A stretch of DNA of 64,000 nt from positions 64,980,367 to 65,044,366 of the forward strand of contig CM060173.1 of the NCBI GenBank assembly GCA_030549775.1. The letters are read 5' to 3'. Position 1 is the first letter of the stretch, and every line of letters begins with the position of its first letter. Positions 47,144 through 57,564 of this stretch are shown in pieces. The translations under genes were made by a program, and so were the position numbers. The notes beneath the pieces are model-generated. The model did no database searches. It was given only the letters and a program-made list of their open reading frames with translations, and was not told the DNA's origin. Source of the stretch: Tamarix chinensis (taxonomy: Eukaryota > Streptophyta > Magnoliopsida > Caryophyllales > Tamaricaceae).

Positions 47144-48492
47144 TCCTCCCCCACTTAAAAAGACACTTCCTCATCTTCATAGGGCATGTCATGTAAATAA
47201 AGGAGTAATTCACCCACATTAAATGTGTTGGACAAATTCCCCATTTCCTATGGAATCTCAAAGCAATATGCATTGTTGCTAATATTTCTAGATATTTGAA
47301 AGGTTTGTCACGCCTCAGCATGAGTTTGTTCTTATCTTGGAGGGAATCCTTTATTTTTGAAGATGAAGCCATATTAGGTCTCTTGGTTCATAAACTTTTT
47401 CTTTTCTATGCTTGTTTGCCTTATTTTGATCCATGTGATTCACTTTTTTGATCTTGGCCCTTACTTGTTTATGTAACTTTCTAAACTCGGTGCCCTTGTG
47501 TTTTTCTTCAAAACTAGTTTGAGCCTTGATTAGTAAAGGAATGAGTTTGATGGGAGTGGTGGGGTTCACCCCATACACCACTTAAAAAGGTGAGTGAATT
47601 TGGCATAGGTGGGGGAATGGATGTACGCAAAATTCAACATGGCTTAGCTTGATGTCCCAATCTCTCAAGGATTTGTGAACCAAATTCCTTAAAAGGATCA
47701 TGATGGTGCGGTTGGTAACTTTAGTTTAGCCATCAGCCTGTAGTTGATAAGCGGTAATAAAGAGAAGTTTAGTACGAAGTAACATCTATAAGGTTTTTCA
47801 AAAATAGCTGAGGAACTTGATATCTCAATTGGAGACAACCATTTTTGGGATACCACGTAACTGAACTATTTTTTAAAGTAGAGATCAATGATGTAAGAGG
47901 CATCATCCTTATTATGAAATAGGATGAAATGAGTTGTCTTAGAAAACCAATCGATGAATATCATAATGGCATCATTTTTCCTTTATGTTTTAGGCAATGC
48001 TACTATGAAATTCATGCTCTCGTGATCCCAAGGGTGGTGTGGAAGAGGTAAAGGTGTGTAGAGTCCTTGATGGAAATGACTCTTGGACTTTTGATAAGTA
48101 AAGTATTTTTCCATGAGGGATATTACATCCCCCACCATATTAGACAAAAATAAATGTTCTTGTAGTACATCATAAGTCTTGTTGATGCCAAAATATCCCA
48201 CTAAACCTCCCCCATGTACCTCTTGAATGAGTAGTTCCCTAATGAAGCACTTCGAGGTGCATGTCTTATTGTCTTTGAACAAGAACCCTTCTTTCCCTAG
48301 GTATAGACCCCGAGGCTTGTCTTGTTCTTCCATGTAGCTTGCAAAGTCCTTAGCTTTCTTATACAACTCCTTTAAACACACAAACCTTAAGACCCTTACT
48401 TCTAACAATGAAAGCATACAATATTTCCTAGAGAGTGCATCTACTACAATATTGGTCTTACCACTCTTATTCCTAGCTACATATGAGAAATA
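47144..48492 (-). pseudogene. Integrase (with the end of RNase H) of CRM-like element 3
   Basis: From the right on the minus strand: RNase H end KTNIVVDALSRKYCML (about 48465-48415). Then the integrase frame 48417-47983 with a damaged zinc finger: GYFGINKTYDVLQEHL has Tyr for the first His and Asn-Lys where the second His stood, and YFTYQKSK has lost the first Cys. SMNFIVALPKT has Asn for the first catalytic Asp. The core (47980-47590) has many stops. The C-terminal part 47581-47351 reads MVYGVNPTTPIKLIPL and YEPRDLIWLHLQK. Truncated on the right at about 48493 by giant LTR S. Confidence 0.8.
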
Positions 48493-49855
48493 CTAACACC
48501 TCCTAATACATCCAGACATCCTTTCTTTATTCTCCTCACTTACCATGAATCCCTAACTCATATGTTAATGGGTCGAGACCCACTTTCCTATACCTCTAAG
48601 TCAACTCACTACCGCCCCCTAGGGTTTTCCTCGAGAAACCCTAATTTGGCCTATATGGCCCAACCTTTCTCTATCTCACACAACCCATGTTCCTTTGCTC
48701 CCAACTCATCACCTCACTCAATTCATCCCTAATCATACCACTTTATTTCCCATTTTGCACGTGTGGCCACGAAACCCTAGTTGGCCATCCCAAACCCTAC
48801 AACCTCTCTTTTCTTGTATGATGTCCCACCATCACTCTCACTTACCATTTCCTCTTCCACATAACACACATTCACCCTCCATGTGACATTCTTCCACTCT
48901 CATCCCATACTTCAATCCTCTCTATTATTTCCCCCTTCCACAATCTCCTCCACTAAGGGTTTTCCTCCCAAACCCTAGTCAAGTTCCCCATACACCCTTA
49001 TACTAACCTACGTACTATTTTTCACCCATGGACTCCAATCACCCCCAACAACTCTTCCCTTACGTTACTTAACCCTTAAGTCAAATTTCCCCACATAAAG
49101 ATCATCCCTATGCAAAGACCATCCATCCCATGCAAACCCCATGCTCCTCATACAAGATCCATTTCACTCTCTTATTTTATTCACACTATGCTTTTATTTG
49201 TCCACTCATAAGTCATAAGATACTTAGGTCATTCTTACTTCCCTCTAGTCAACTCATTTCCTTTATTCCTTTCATCTTTTCACCCCCACACCATATCTTT
49301 TACAACCTCCTAGCAAGCATGTCCTAAAGGCCGCATCACATAAGCACCACAAAGCACAAGATACATTATTATTTTACACATGCCATAAAGAGAACACATA
49401 CACTTACCTTAGCTCCACGCTGTGCTATAATTAAGTAGTCATAATCACATAAGGTACACAAACATATCATCATACAGAACATATAAAGCACATAATACAC
49501 ATATTAGGCCTTAACCACATCCTTACCTAAAATGACATCAAGCTTGGAGCATGCTCTTACGCCTCCTTAGGGGTCGGGCATAGTTCACCTATAAAAGGAA
49601 AAATACTAGGGTTAACTTTCCTCTTATTAACATTTTCATTAATTTCTAATCACCTCTATTATAACCTAATATTAGGGATACTAATAAAAATAGTGGTCTT
49701 TAGTAGTAAAAATAAGGATATTACCCTTAAAATGGTTAATCATGCTATTATTAGCCAAAATAGGTTTTAGGTAGTTATATTGGTCAAAGATAATGTATTA
49801 TTAACAATATTAGCCATAAAGATAATAACTTTTATAATAATGATGATGATGATAC

Positions 49856-49902
<47 letters not shown>

Positions 49903-51192
49903 GTGGTAATAATAATAAAAATAATAATGATGATGATGATGATGATAATGATAATAATAATAAGGTTAGAATAGTAATTACACTAAATAAATTATACTTA
50001 AGGGTTAGAAAGGGTCAGGGCACAACCTAGTAAAGGTGGCAGCTAGGAGGCAACGGTCGCGGCGGTGGTGGAAGTGGTGGTTTGGACAAGGTGGCCTTTT
50101 TAGGGCTAATAAGGTTAGAGTGGTGGCGGTGGCACAACAAGGGTGGCGGCACAGCAAGGGTGGTGGCACAAGTGGTGGTGGTTGTGGCGATCGAGGGTGG
50201 TGTTTTGGGTAATGGTGTTGTGCGATGGAGGCCGAAGAGGCGTCTAAAGTGGCCATAGCGCAATTACACAAGAAAATCCTTAGCATGGTAAAGAGCCCAA
50301 ATAGGATTGGTGTGGGTATTTATAGGCCAATAGAGGGAGGATAAGACAAAGGGGGAAGAGGATAAGGGAGTAGGAGGCTAGGGAGCTACCGGTCGACGGT
50401 GGTAGGGAAGCGCAAGACCTGCAAATTTTAGGGTTGTAAGGTAGGGGACGGGAAAAGAAAGGGGAAGGGAGCATGCAGAAAAGGCAAGGCAGGGGTAGGA
50501 TGGGCTCAAAATGGGAAGTAAATGGACGGGGGAGAGAGGAGGAGGCAGGCTGGCATACACAAGTAAGGGGAGGATGGTGGTAGAGTTGCAGGCCGACCTA
50601 CAACACGAGGGAGGGAGAAGGGAGAAAGAAGAAGAATGGTTGGTCAGCTGGTCCGGGGGAAAAAGAAAAGAAAGAAAAGGAGGGGGAGAACTAGGTGGGC
50701 GAGGGAGGAAGGAAAACGACTGCAGGTGGGGTCGTGCGAGGGAGAGAAGAGAGGGAGGGGAAAGTTGGGTCAGGCATGGCCCAATCCGGGGAGAAAAGGA
50801 AGAAAAAGAAAAGGGGAAATGAGAAAAAGAAGACAGAAAAAGGAAAAAGGAAAAAGAAAGGAAAAGGGAAAGGGAAAAAAAGAGGAAAAATAAGTTGGTT
50901 GAGGTGTTTAGGATATTTTGGTATTTTTGAATATTTAAAAATAATAATAATTAGTAAAATAATAATTAAATTCCTTTTTATATTAATTTAGGATATTTTG
51001 GGAAATTTTTTCTAAATTCTATTTTTAACAAGAAAAATACTCTAATCTTTCCCAATTAAATTCTTTATTATTTTTCTCTTATTTTTGTCTTAAATACTCC
51101 CCTTATTTTAATAAAATAATATATTTAAGTGATTTCATTAATAAATTCCTATTTTATCATAATTTTCTAAATTAGGGTTTTGGGATATTTTA
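48493..51192 (-). mobile_element. Giant LTR 'S' (minus orientation)
   Basis: It begins near 48493 in the RNase H remnant of CRM-like element 3 with CTAACACCTCCTAATAC, a weak match to TGTAACACCCC. It ends with TTTTGGGATATTTTA at 51192. It carries the GC-richer, purine-rich minus-strand leader (about 50005-50890) typical of the family. No TSD. It meets giant LTR T at 51192/51193, 5' end to 5' end. Confidence 0.5.
49830..49975. repeat. (TGA)n/(TAA)n microsatellite
   Basis: An ATGATGATGA run, then about 15 AATAAT units, a break (GTGG), then further AATAAT and TGATGATG runs. Confidence 0.95.
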
Positions 51193-52359
51193 CTACCTCA
51201 CACACCTCCTCCCTCTCTTCTCCTCTTCTTTTTCTTCTTCTTCTTCCCCTCCTCTCTTACTCACTTTTCCTTTGATCCCTCCCTCTCCTTGTCGACCCTC
51301 TCTTCTTTATCTTTCCTTCTCCCCCTATTTTTTCTTTGCCAACCCCCCAACTCCCCTCTACCGCCTCCATCACCCAACCAACCACCACATCACCCTCTTC
51401 CTATACTCTACACTTCCTTGAGCCGCCAATGCTGGCCACCTTGCGGCTTACCCCTACCTTTTCCCTCATTCCATTCAACCCCTTGTAATGCCACCTTATC
51501 CACCACTTCTCTTCCCTCCCACCACCGCCTTAGTCTCCCCTCAACTGCTAAACACCATCCCAACACTCTCCCCACACCAATTGACCCTACCCACCTCCTC
51601 CTCCCCTTTTCTTTCTATTCTTCTTTCCTTTTCTTCATCTTCTCCCTCCCTTTATTGCACCATCTTCCTACATCCGCTACCGCAATCTCCACCACCCTTG
51701 AGTTGCTACACTTTGACCCCCAACCACCCCTACACCTTACCTCACCTTACACCCAACAACCACCCCTAACACTCCTCCTTTAAGCCTACCCAAGCCCTCT
51801 CCCCTCATTCATTTTCTTTACCTCTTTTGCCCTTTGCGTGGCTCAAGCTACATGGCAGCATGAGTTATGTAGTGTCAATTGATGCTTGTTAGCCATAATT
51901 AAGGTATTAGGTAGTTTAATAATGTTATATATATTTAATTAATATTTTTTGGTAAAAATAAATCTTTTATTTATCTAATATTAATATTTAACTTGTAACA
52001 TTATCTTAGGTACAAAATTTCATTAATCAGAGCTTAAGCATCTTAAATCGGGATACCCATTAATGTTGGTTTTATTGGAAACAAGGTAACCATTATACTC
52101 ACTAAAATGTATGGATTATCATATGCTAACACATTAGAATTTTTGGTATATGATTTATATAAATATATTGTGTTACTTTCCAATTCCATGATTATTATGT
52201 TATATTATATATGGTATGGTATATGTAAAAAGGGTGACTAAGAAAGAGGGTTTGATGTTGATGATGAGTGTTATGTGTATATACATGCTAGACTAAGAGA
52301 GTATGGACACTTATAGTGAAATAGAACTAATAAGAGCCCTAAGGGCAATTTGGTCAGTT

Positions 52360-54100
52360 GGACACCTCCTAGTGTTTAAACCTAAATGGGATGCCTAATG
52401 TGTTAGGAATGTTTTTGAGAATGGAGATGGGGGTTTGGTGGATTATAAATTTAAGTGATAATATAAATATTAATATTTTAGGGTATGGGGTATTTTGGTA
52501 AATTTTAATATATGATGGTGATTATTACAATAAATATGGTGGTTAAGGAATAAATGGAGCCAAGAATAATAATAAGGGTTTGTGGTGTTGATAATGCATG
52601 TGGGGCACGAATATTAATATTTTGGATTCTAGGGGCACTTTAGTAATTTTGTATGTAAAGTAGAGTATGCTTAAATAAACATGCATGATAGGTGATAAAT
52701 GGTACTAAGAATATTACCAAATGTTTTGTGATTTTGGTAGTACATGGTTTGGTATGATTATAAGTATTTTATGGCCTAGGGGCATTTTAGTAATTTGACA
52801 TGTGCAATAGAAGTCAACTTAATAAGTATGCATGATAAGTAGTAACTGGTGCTATGAATGAAAATAGGGGTCTTGTGGTGTTAATAATACATGTTGGGTA
52901 TAAATAGTGTTACTATATAGCATAGGGGCATTTTGATAATTCTAGAGATACAAGAGGGATTATACCAATAAATGTAAATGTTAAGCGTTAAAGGGTGTCA
53001 TTGAGTGAAAATAAGATTTGGTGGCACTAGTATTTTATGTTTGAGTATAAATGGTGATAATATATGGTATAAGGATATTTTAGTAATTTTGAAGGAGCAA
53101 TGGTGATTATACTAATAAATGTACATGCTAAGTGTTAAAGGATGTTTATGTGTGAAAATAAGGTCGGTGGTATTAGTATTTCATGCTTGGGTATAAATAG
53201 TGATAATATATGATATAGGGGTACGTATTTTGGTAATTTTAAAGATGCATGGGTGATTATACTAATAAATATACATGCTAAGCATTAAAGGGTGTTTATG
53301 TGTGAAAATATGGTTGGTGGTATTAGTATTTCATGTTTGGATATAAAATGGTGACAATATATGGTATAAGGCTATTTTGATAATTTTGAAGGTGCATGGG
53401 TGATTATACTAATAAATGTACATGCTAAGTGTTAGAGGGTGTTTATGTGTGAAAATAAGGTTGGTGGTATTAGTATTTCATGTTTGGATATAAATGGTGA
53501 TATTATATGGTATAGGGGTATTTTGGTAATTTTGAAGGTGCAATGGTGATTATGCCAATAAATGTACATGGTAAGTGTTAAAGGGTGTTTAAGTGTGAAA
53601 ATAAGGTTTCATGGCATCAGTATTTCATGTTTGGGTATAAATGGTGATATCATATTGTATAGGGACATTTTGGTAATTTTGAAGGTGCAAGGGTGATTAT
53701 GTGAATAAATGGTGTTAAGTATGAAAATAAGGTTTGGTTGTATTAGTACTATACGATTGGGCATAAATGATGATATGGGGTATAAGAACATTTTGGTAAT
53801 TTGAAGGTGCAAGTATGATTATCCTCTTAGATGTACTTACTAAGTAATAATAGGTGCTAAGTATGAAGATAGGGCTTGGTGGTACTAGTAATATATGTTG
53901 AGCATGATTAATAGATTTATATAGCCTAAGAGCATTTTGGTAAATTAGAGGATGCAAGGGTGGTTATGCTAATAAACATGAATGGAAATGTTTAATTGGT
54001 GTGGGATGTGAGAATAATGATTTATTGTCTTAGTAGCATCACTTTCAGCATGGTTATCAATATTACATGGCTTAAGGACCTTTAGTAGTTTGGGCATATA
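52360..54100. repeat. Tandem array, about 12 units of roughly 147 bp
   Basis: The phrase (A/G)GG(C/G)(A/T)(A/C)ATTTTGGTAATTTT is followed by GAAGGTGCAAGGGTGATTAT and AATAAATGTACATGCTAAG. It recurs at about 52368, 52508, 52651, 52796, 52944, 53091, 53241, 53388, 53534, 53681, 53803, 53947 and 54084. Most spacings are 143-150 bp; one is 122, reflecting a deletion. The middle units (53091-53681) are most alike. There are no coding frames across units. Confidence 0.9.
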
Positions 54101-54769
54101 TTAGGTAATTATTCTTATAAACATGTATGGGACAAGCCCAACCCAAGGGAGCCATGACCATGGGTGAAAAGAGTAGGGTTGGTTGATATGAATAGATATA
54201 GGGGTGAATGGTGGTATGGCCAAGCAGCTTGTATATTTAGGGAGCCCATGGAGTGTTAAAGAATAAGAGACTACAAAAAGAGTGGAATTAGGGTTGCTAG
54301 GAAGGCCCGATTTGGAAGTTTAGCATCACATGAGCAAGATGTGAGAGTTAGGTTATAAAACCTTAAAGGATGGATAATCTGAGTAACATATGCTTGGTTG
54401 TGGGAGTTTTAGGCCAATTAAGTAGTATAGAATGGGTTAGGTCGCCAAATCAAGGTTTTAAAGATTAACTATAAGGGTAAATTGTTATCATATGTGAGGA
54501 ACGGGGGCAATGGGCTATGACCCATGAGTAAGAGAGTTCTAATGGCATGTTTGGGTTGGTGGATAATCTTAGTGACTCAAGGGATTAGTGGGGAGTGTAG
54601 ATATCCCAGGTTACGGAATCAAGGTTTCCATGAGGTAAAGTGTAGTCGGGGTGGTAGTAGGTCAAGAGCCTTACATGGTTTGTGCATGAACGTGTTTGTG
54701 ATATCTAAAAAAATAAGACACTAATCATTTAAAGTGAAAGATCATTGAGTTGAGCATGTGTGAAGGATA

Positions 54770-55220
54770 TTTTCCAGTCCTTCAATTATAATAGTGGTCA
54801 AATGTGTTCTGCCTTGGACTATAGAATATCACCAGTCCACCGGTAATAATAGTGCTCAGGTTAGTTCTACCCTGGAGTGTAGGATATTTCTAGTCCATCG
54901 ATTGTAATAGTGGGGGTCCCAAGCTCAATAATGAAATCCTTGGATGATATAAATATATGAAAAAAAACACTAATCACTTATAATGGAACACCACGTGGGT
55001 TGGGACCGTGTGTAGTATATGTATCGGTCCACTAGTTATAATAGTGGTTAGGTGCGTTTTGCCCTAGATTATAGTATATTTACCGATCCACTGGTCATAA
55101 TAATAGTCAGGAGCATTTTGCCTTGGATTATATTAGGTTTACCAGTCCATCAGTCATAATAGTGGTCAGGAGCCTTCTGCCCTAGATGATATGGTTACCG
55201 ATTCACCAGTCATAATAACG
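54770..55220. repeat. Palindromic module of giant LTR T
   Basis: Six or so imperfect copies of CCAGTCCACCGGTAATAATA-GTGGTCAGG..TTCTGCCCTGG, about 60-65 bp apart. Each pairs a CCAC(T/C) half with a later TAGTGG half. The same module occurs in other giant LTRs. Confidence 0.75.
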
Positions 55221-56044
55221 AGGTCCCCGAACCACGTGGATATAAACCAATTGATGGATAATTATGATACCAATGGCTTGAATAAAAATAATAATGAATT
55301 AACTAACATGTCCTACTAATATTTGTGGCAGTCTTATTGAGAAGTTTTGTGGGCCGATTATTATAGTTATACTACAAAGAGCATTTCTTGAATGTAGCCA
55401 TAATGAGTTATGTGGCTTCTAAGTAAATGAGCATTGTGGCATATAATCTTGATGCATTTAGCTATCTGAATGATTATTGAATTTTATATGATATATGTAC
55501 TATTCCTTGAGTATGCGTTCGATGTGTTATATTTGATGTGTTGTATGCGGGCCTTACATGTTAATCTCGTATAAAGGGTTACTCAAGGCCAAAGTATAGA
55601 ATGGATTCATTTCTTGGACTCCTACTTATCCAATGGGGCAGTAACCTTTGCAAATTAGCTTATATGCTCCCTTAGGGATTTATCTGCGAGATTGAGAGGG
55701 TAAGGTTAACCGGGGTACTGACCGATTTTTCAAACCGAGAAGTCTTTCAGTGTCTTTCCTGAAATTCTTTGTATTTCTTTTCTATTGACATTTTCTTTGT
55801 AACCACAATTAGTGGGTTTTCTTTAGAAGGTAAATTAATCTTCCTAACTATTGTGCTACTCTTATTTGTCAATGTATTCTTGAAATTTAATTAAAGTATG
55901 TTTTCTAACCTTAGCATTTAGTATTTTAACTATGGAAGAAACTGGTTAGGTACTAAGTGTGGCAGTAGCACCCCATAATTTACTATAATTGCTTCCGCAT
56001 AAAAACTTTAGAAAAATTCAGTAGTAAATTTTGGGGGTGTTATA

Positions 56045-56480
56045 ATGGACTGGTTGGTCAAACCGGCTGATTGGTTTCTCAACCAGTTGATTGGTTTACC
56101 TGAACCAATCAATGTATTTAAACATAGACGAACTAGGTTTTTGCAAGATTGAAACCTATGTACTGGTTGTGAAACAAGTCGATCAGTTTCTAAACCAGTC
56201 GATCGGTTTTATGCACGACTCAATCTATTTGAGTTTTAACACATGAACCAGTCAATCATCCTAAGGACTAGTCAATTGGTTCTGACTGAAACCAGTCAAT
56301 TTGTATGGAAAATACTTTTAAAAGATTTATAATATGAAATCAAGTAAAGTATTTTTCCACAAAGTGTTTTTGTTTGAAATGTGACATGTGCTCAACTTAA
56401 CTCTTTACAATATACCTAAGGCATATCAAATGATTGGGTTCATGTCTTGGTTCCTTTTATATGTGTTGATTTGTTGAATA
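56045..56480. repeat. LTR remnant rich in AACCAGTCGATCGGTT-like motifs
   Basis: Variants such as CCAGTTGATTGGTTTAC, AACAAGTCGATCAGTTTC, AACCAGTCGATCGGTT and ACTAGTCAATTGGTTC appear eight or so times in 56045-56300. Many are near-palindromic around TCGATCGA. On the minus strand the sequence from about 56545 (TGATAACAAACGG) resembles the start of a second copia-type LTR. Similar motifs occur inside solo LTR D. Confidence 0.55.
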
Positions 56481-56484
56481 TGTA

Positions 56485-56776
56485 CACTTAAGCAGATATA
56501 TTAGATACCAAAATCCGTTTGTTATCATTAAAATAAGTATAGTGATATTGCTTAACCTTTAAGATTAACAACATCATTAGATATGCACCACTATATGGTA
56601 ATATCTTCATATCGATCTTTCTAAACTTCTCTTTAGTCATTATTTCAATATTCTTTAACTTCCTAAGTGATGCCTTCTCCAACCTGTCCTGATTTAAGAT
56701 TTCCCCATTCTTTAACTTCTACAAGCCAAAGTTCATTGATCGGTTAAACTTCTCAATATCAAATATTATAGATATC
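56485..56776 (-). pseudogene. gag start of a copia element (minus strand, truncated)
   Basis: Minus strand: IFDIEKFNRSMNFGL, a TAG where Trp is expected, then KLKNGEILNQDRLEKASLRK and IMTKEKFRKIDMKILPY. This is the KFDGxNFxLWxxKM... pattern that opens copia gag. After about 56580 the reading is lost. It follows the primer-binding site at 56801-56818, so this is the 5' start of an element pointing left. Confidence 0.75.
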
Positions 56777-56800
56777 ACCCCCTTGTAATTTTATCATGCA

Positions 56801-56818
56801 CCCAAGCACTAATACCAA
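56801..56818 (-). other. Primer-binding site of the minus-strand copia element
   Basis: The minus strand reads TTGGTATTAGTGCTTGGG, only two differences from the initiator-Met site TTGGTATCAGAGC, placed directly at the LTR end. Confidence 0.8.
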
Positions 56819-57366
56819 TGTATAGGTAAATTCATTTATGTGAATACACAAAACCAGATCTAACAACAAATTGGGGAATCCAAAATTGAATAGAGAAACA
56901 CAATCAAGAAAAAATAATTGAAGAAAAACAATGATCTTATTACATATAGTATTTGTGGTTCCAAGGATAAACAAATAAATAATTTGTACAAAACCACTCA
57001 ATAAAAAAAATTCTCTTACTTGGGTTTCTAAGAAACAAGAGAATTAGAGAAGAAGAATATTAAGGGAAGCTAGGGTTCCATAACATCTAGTTTATAGCTA
57101 TACATACTAACCCTAATAAAATTAAACCAGCAGCACAACATGAGTAAAAACACGACTTCTCCATATTTTTATTAGAATTCTCAGGATTTACCAAATTCTA
57201 TGGAAACAATGAAAGCTACAGAAACACAACCATGTAGCAAAAACATGCCTCCTCGTGTTTCTTTCTTTGGTCTCAATTTTGCTTCAAACTCCTTCAAACA
57301 CTAGCACATAGCCATCCATGCTATGTTGTACACCAAACACCAGTCACAAGCTCACAACTTTCCACA
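56819..57366 (-). mobile_element. Copia LTR shared between two element parts (548 bp)
   Basis: Minus orientation: starts TGTGGAAAGTTGTGAGC at 57366 and ends CCTATACA at 56819. A primer-binding site and gag follow on its left. On its right is the 3' tail of copia pol (57367-57564, resuming at 63759). It is thus a 3' LTR for one element and a 5' LTR for another. Confidence 0.7.
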
Positions 57367-57564
57367 TTAATGAAATATTCATGTCAACTTGCAATAGGAA
57401 CACAAAAGATCATCATTAAAAACCTATTGGCCCTAAAGATCCTCATGGCCTATGAACACCAACCAAATTTGATTAATTCTCAAACTTACTCACAATCAAT
57501 GGTTTCGTTAGCATATCCACAATATCTACTTTCTCTAACATAACATTACTAACAACAATGGTAC
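57367..57564 (-). pseudogene. 3' tail of copia pol and pre-LTR region
   Basis: Minus strand: phrases equivalent to KVDIVDMLTKPLIVSKFEN near 57545-57480, then non-coding sequence to the LTR. It is the continuation of 63759-64000, interrupted by giant LTR B. Confidence 0.65.

Larger units (their letters stand above)
51193..56044 (+). mobile_element. Giant LTR 'T' (plus orientation, 5' end truncated, about 4.9 kb)
   Basis: Pyrimidine-rich leader 51193-51850, long tandem array 52360-54100, palindromic module 54780-55220, and end TTTTGGGGGTGTTATA at 56044 (degenerate GGTGTTACA). The TGTAATATCCC start is missing at the junction with giant LTR S. It is the longest giant LTR segment here because of the array. 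No coding sequence. Confidence 0.65.

Noticed and set aside
50005..50991. Overlapping frames rich in Gly, Glu, Lys and Arg
   Set aside because: Low-complexity purine-rich leader of giant LTR S. Three overlapping frames on one strand and others on the opposite strand are all open because stop codons are rare in GGA/GAA-rich sequence.
51289..51783. Frame of 164 codons rich in Pro, Ser and Leu
   Set aside because: Pyrimidine-rich leader of giant LTR T; composition explains the open frame.
52360..54100. Regular repeats considered as a CRISPR array
   Set aside because: The whole 147-bp unit is repeated without distinct spacers, and the setting is a plant LTR.
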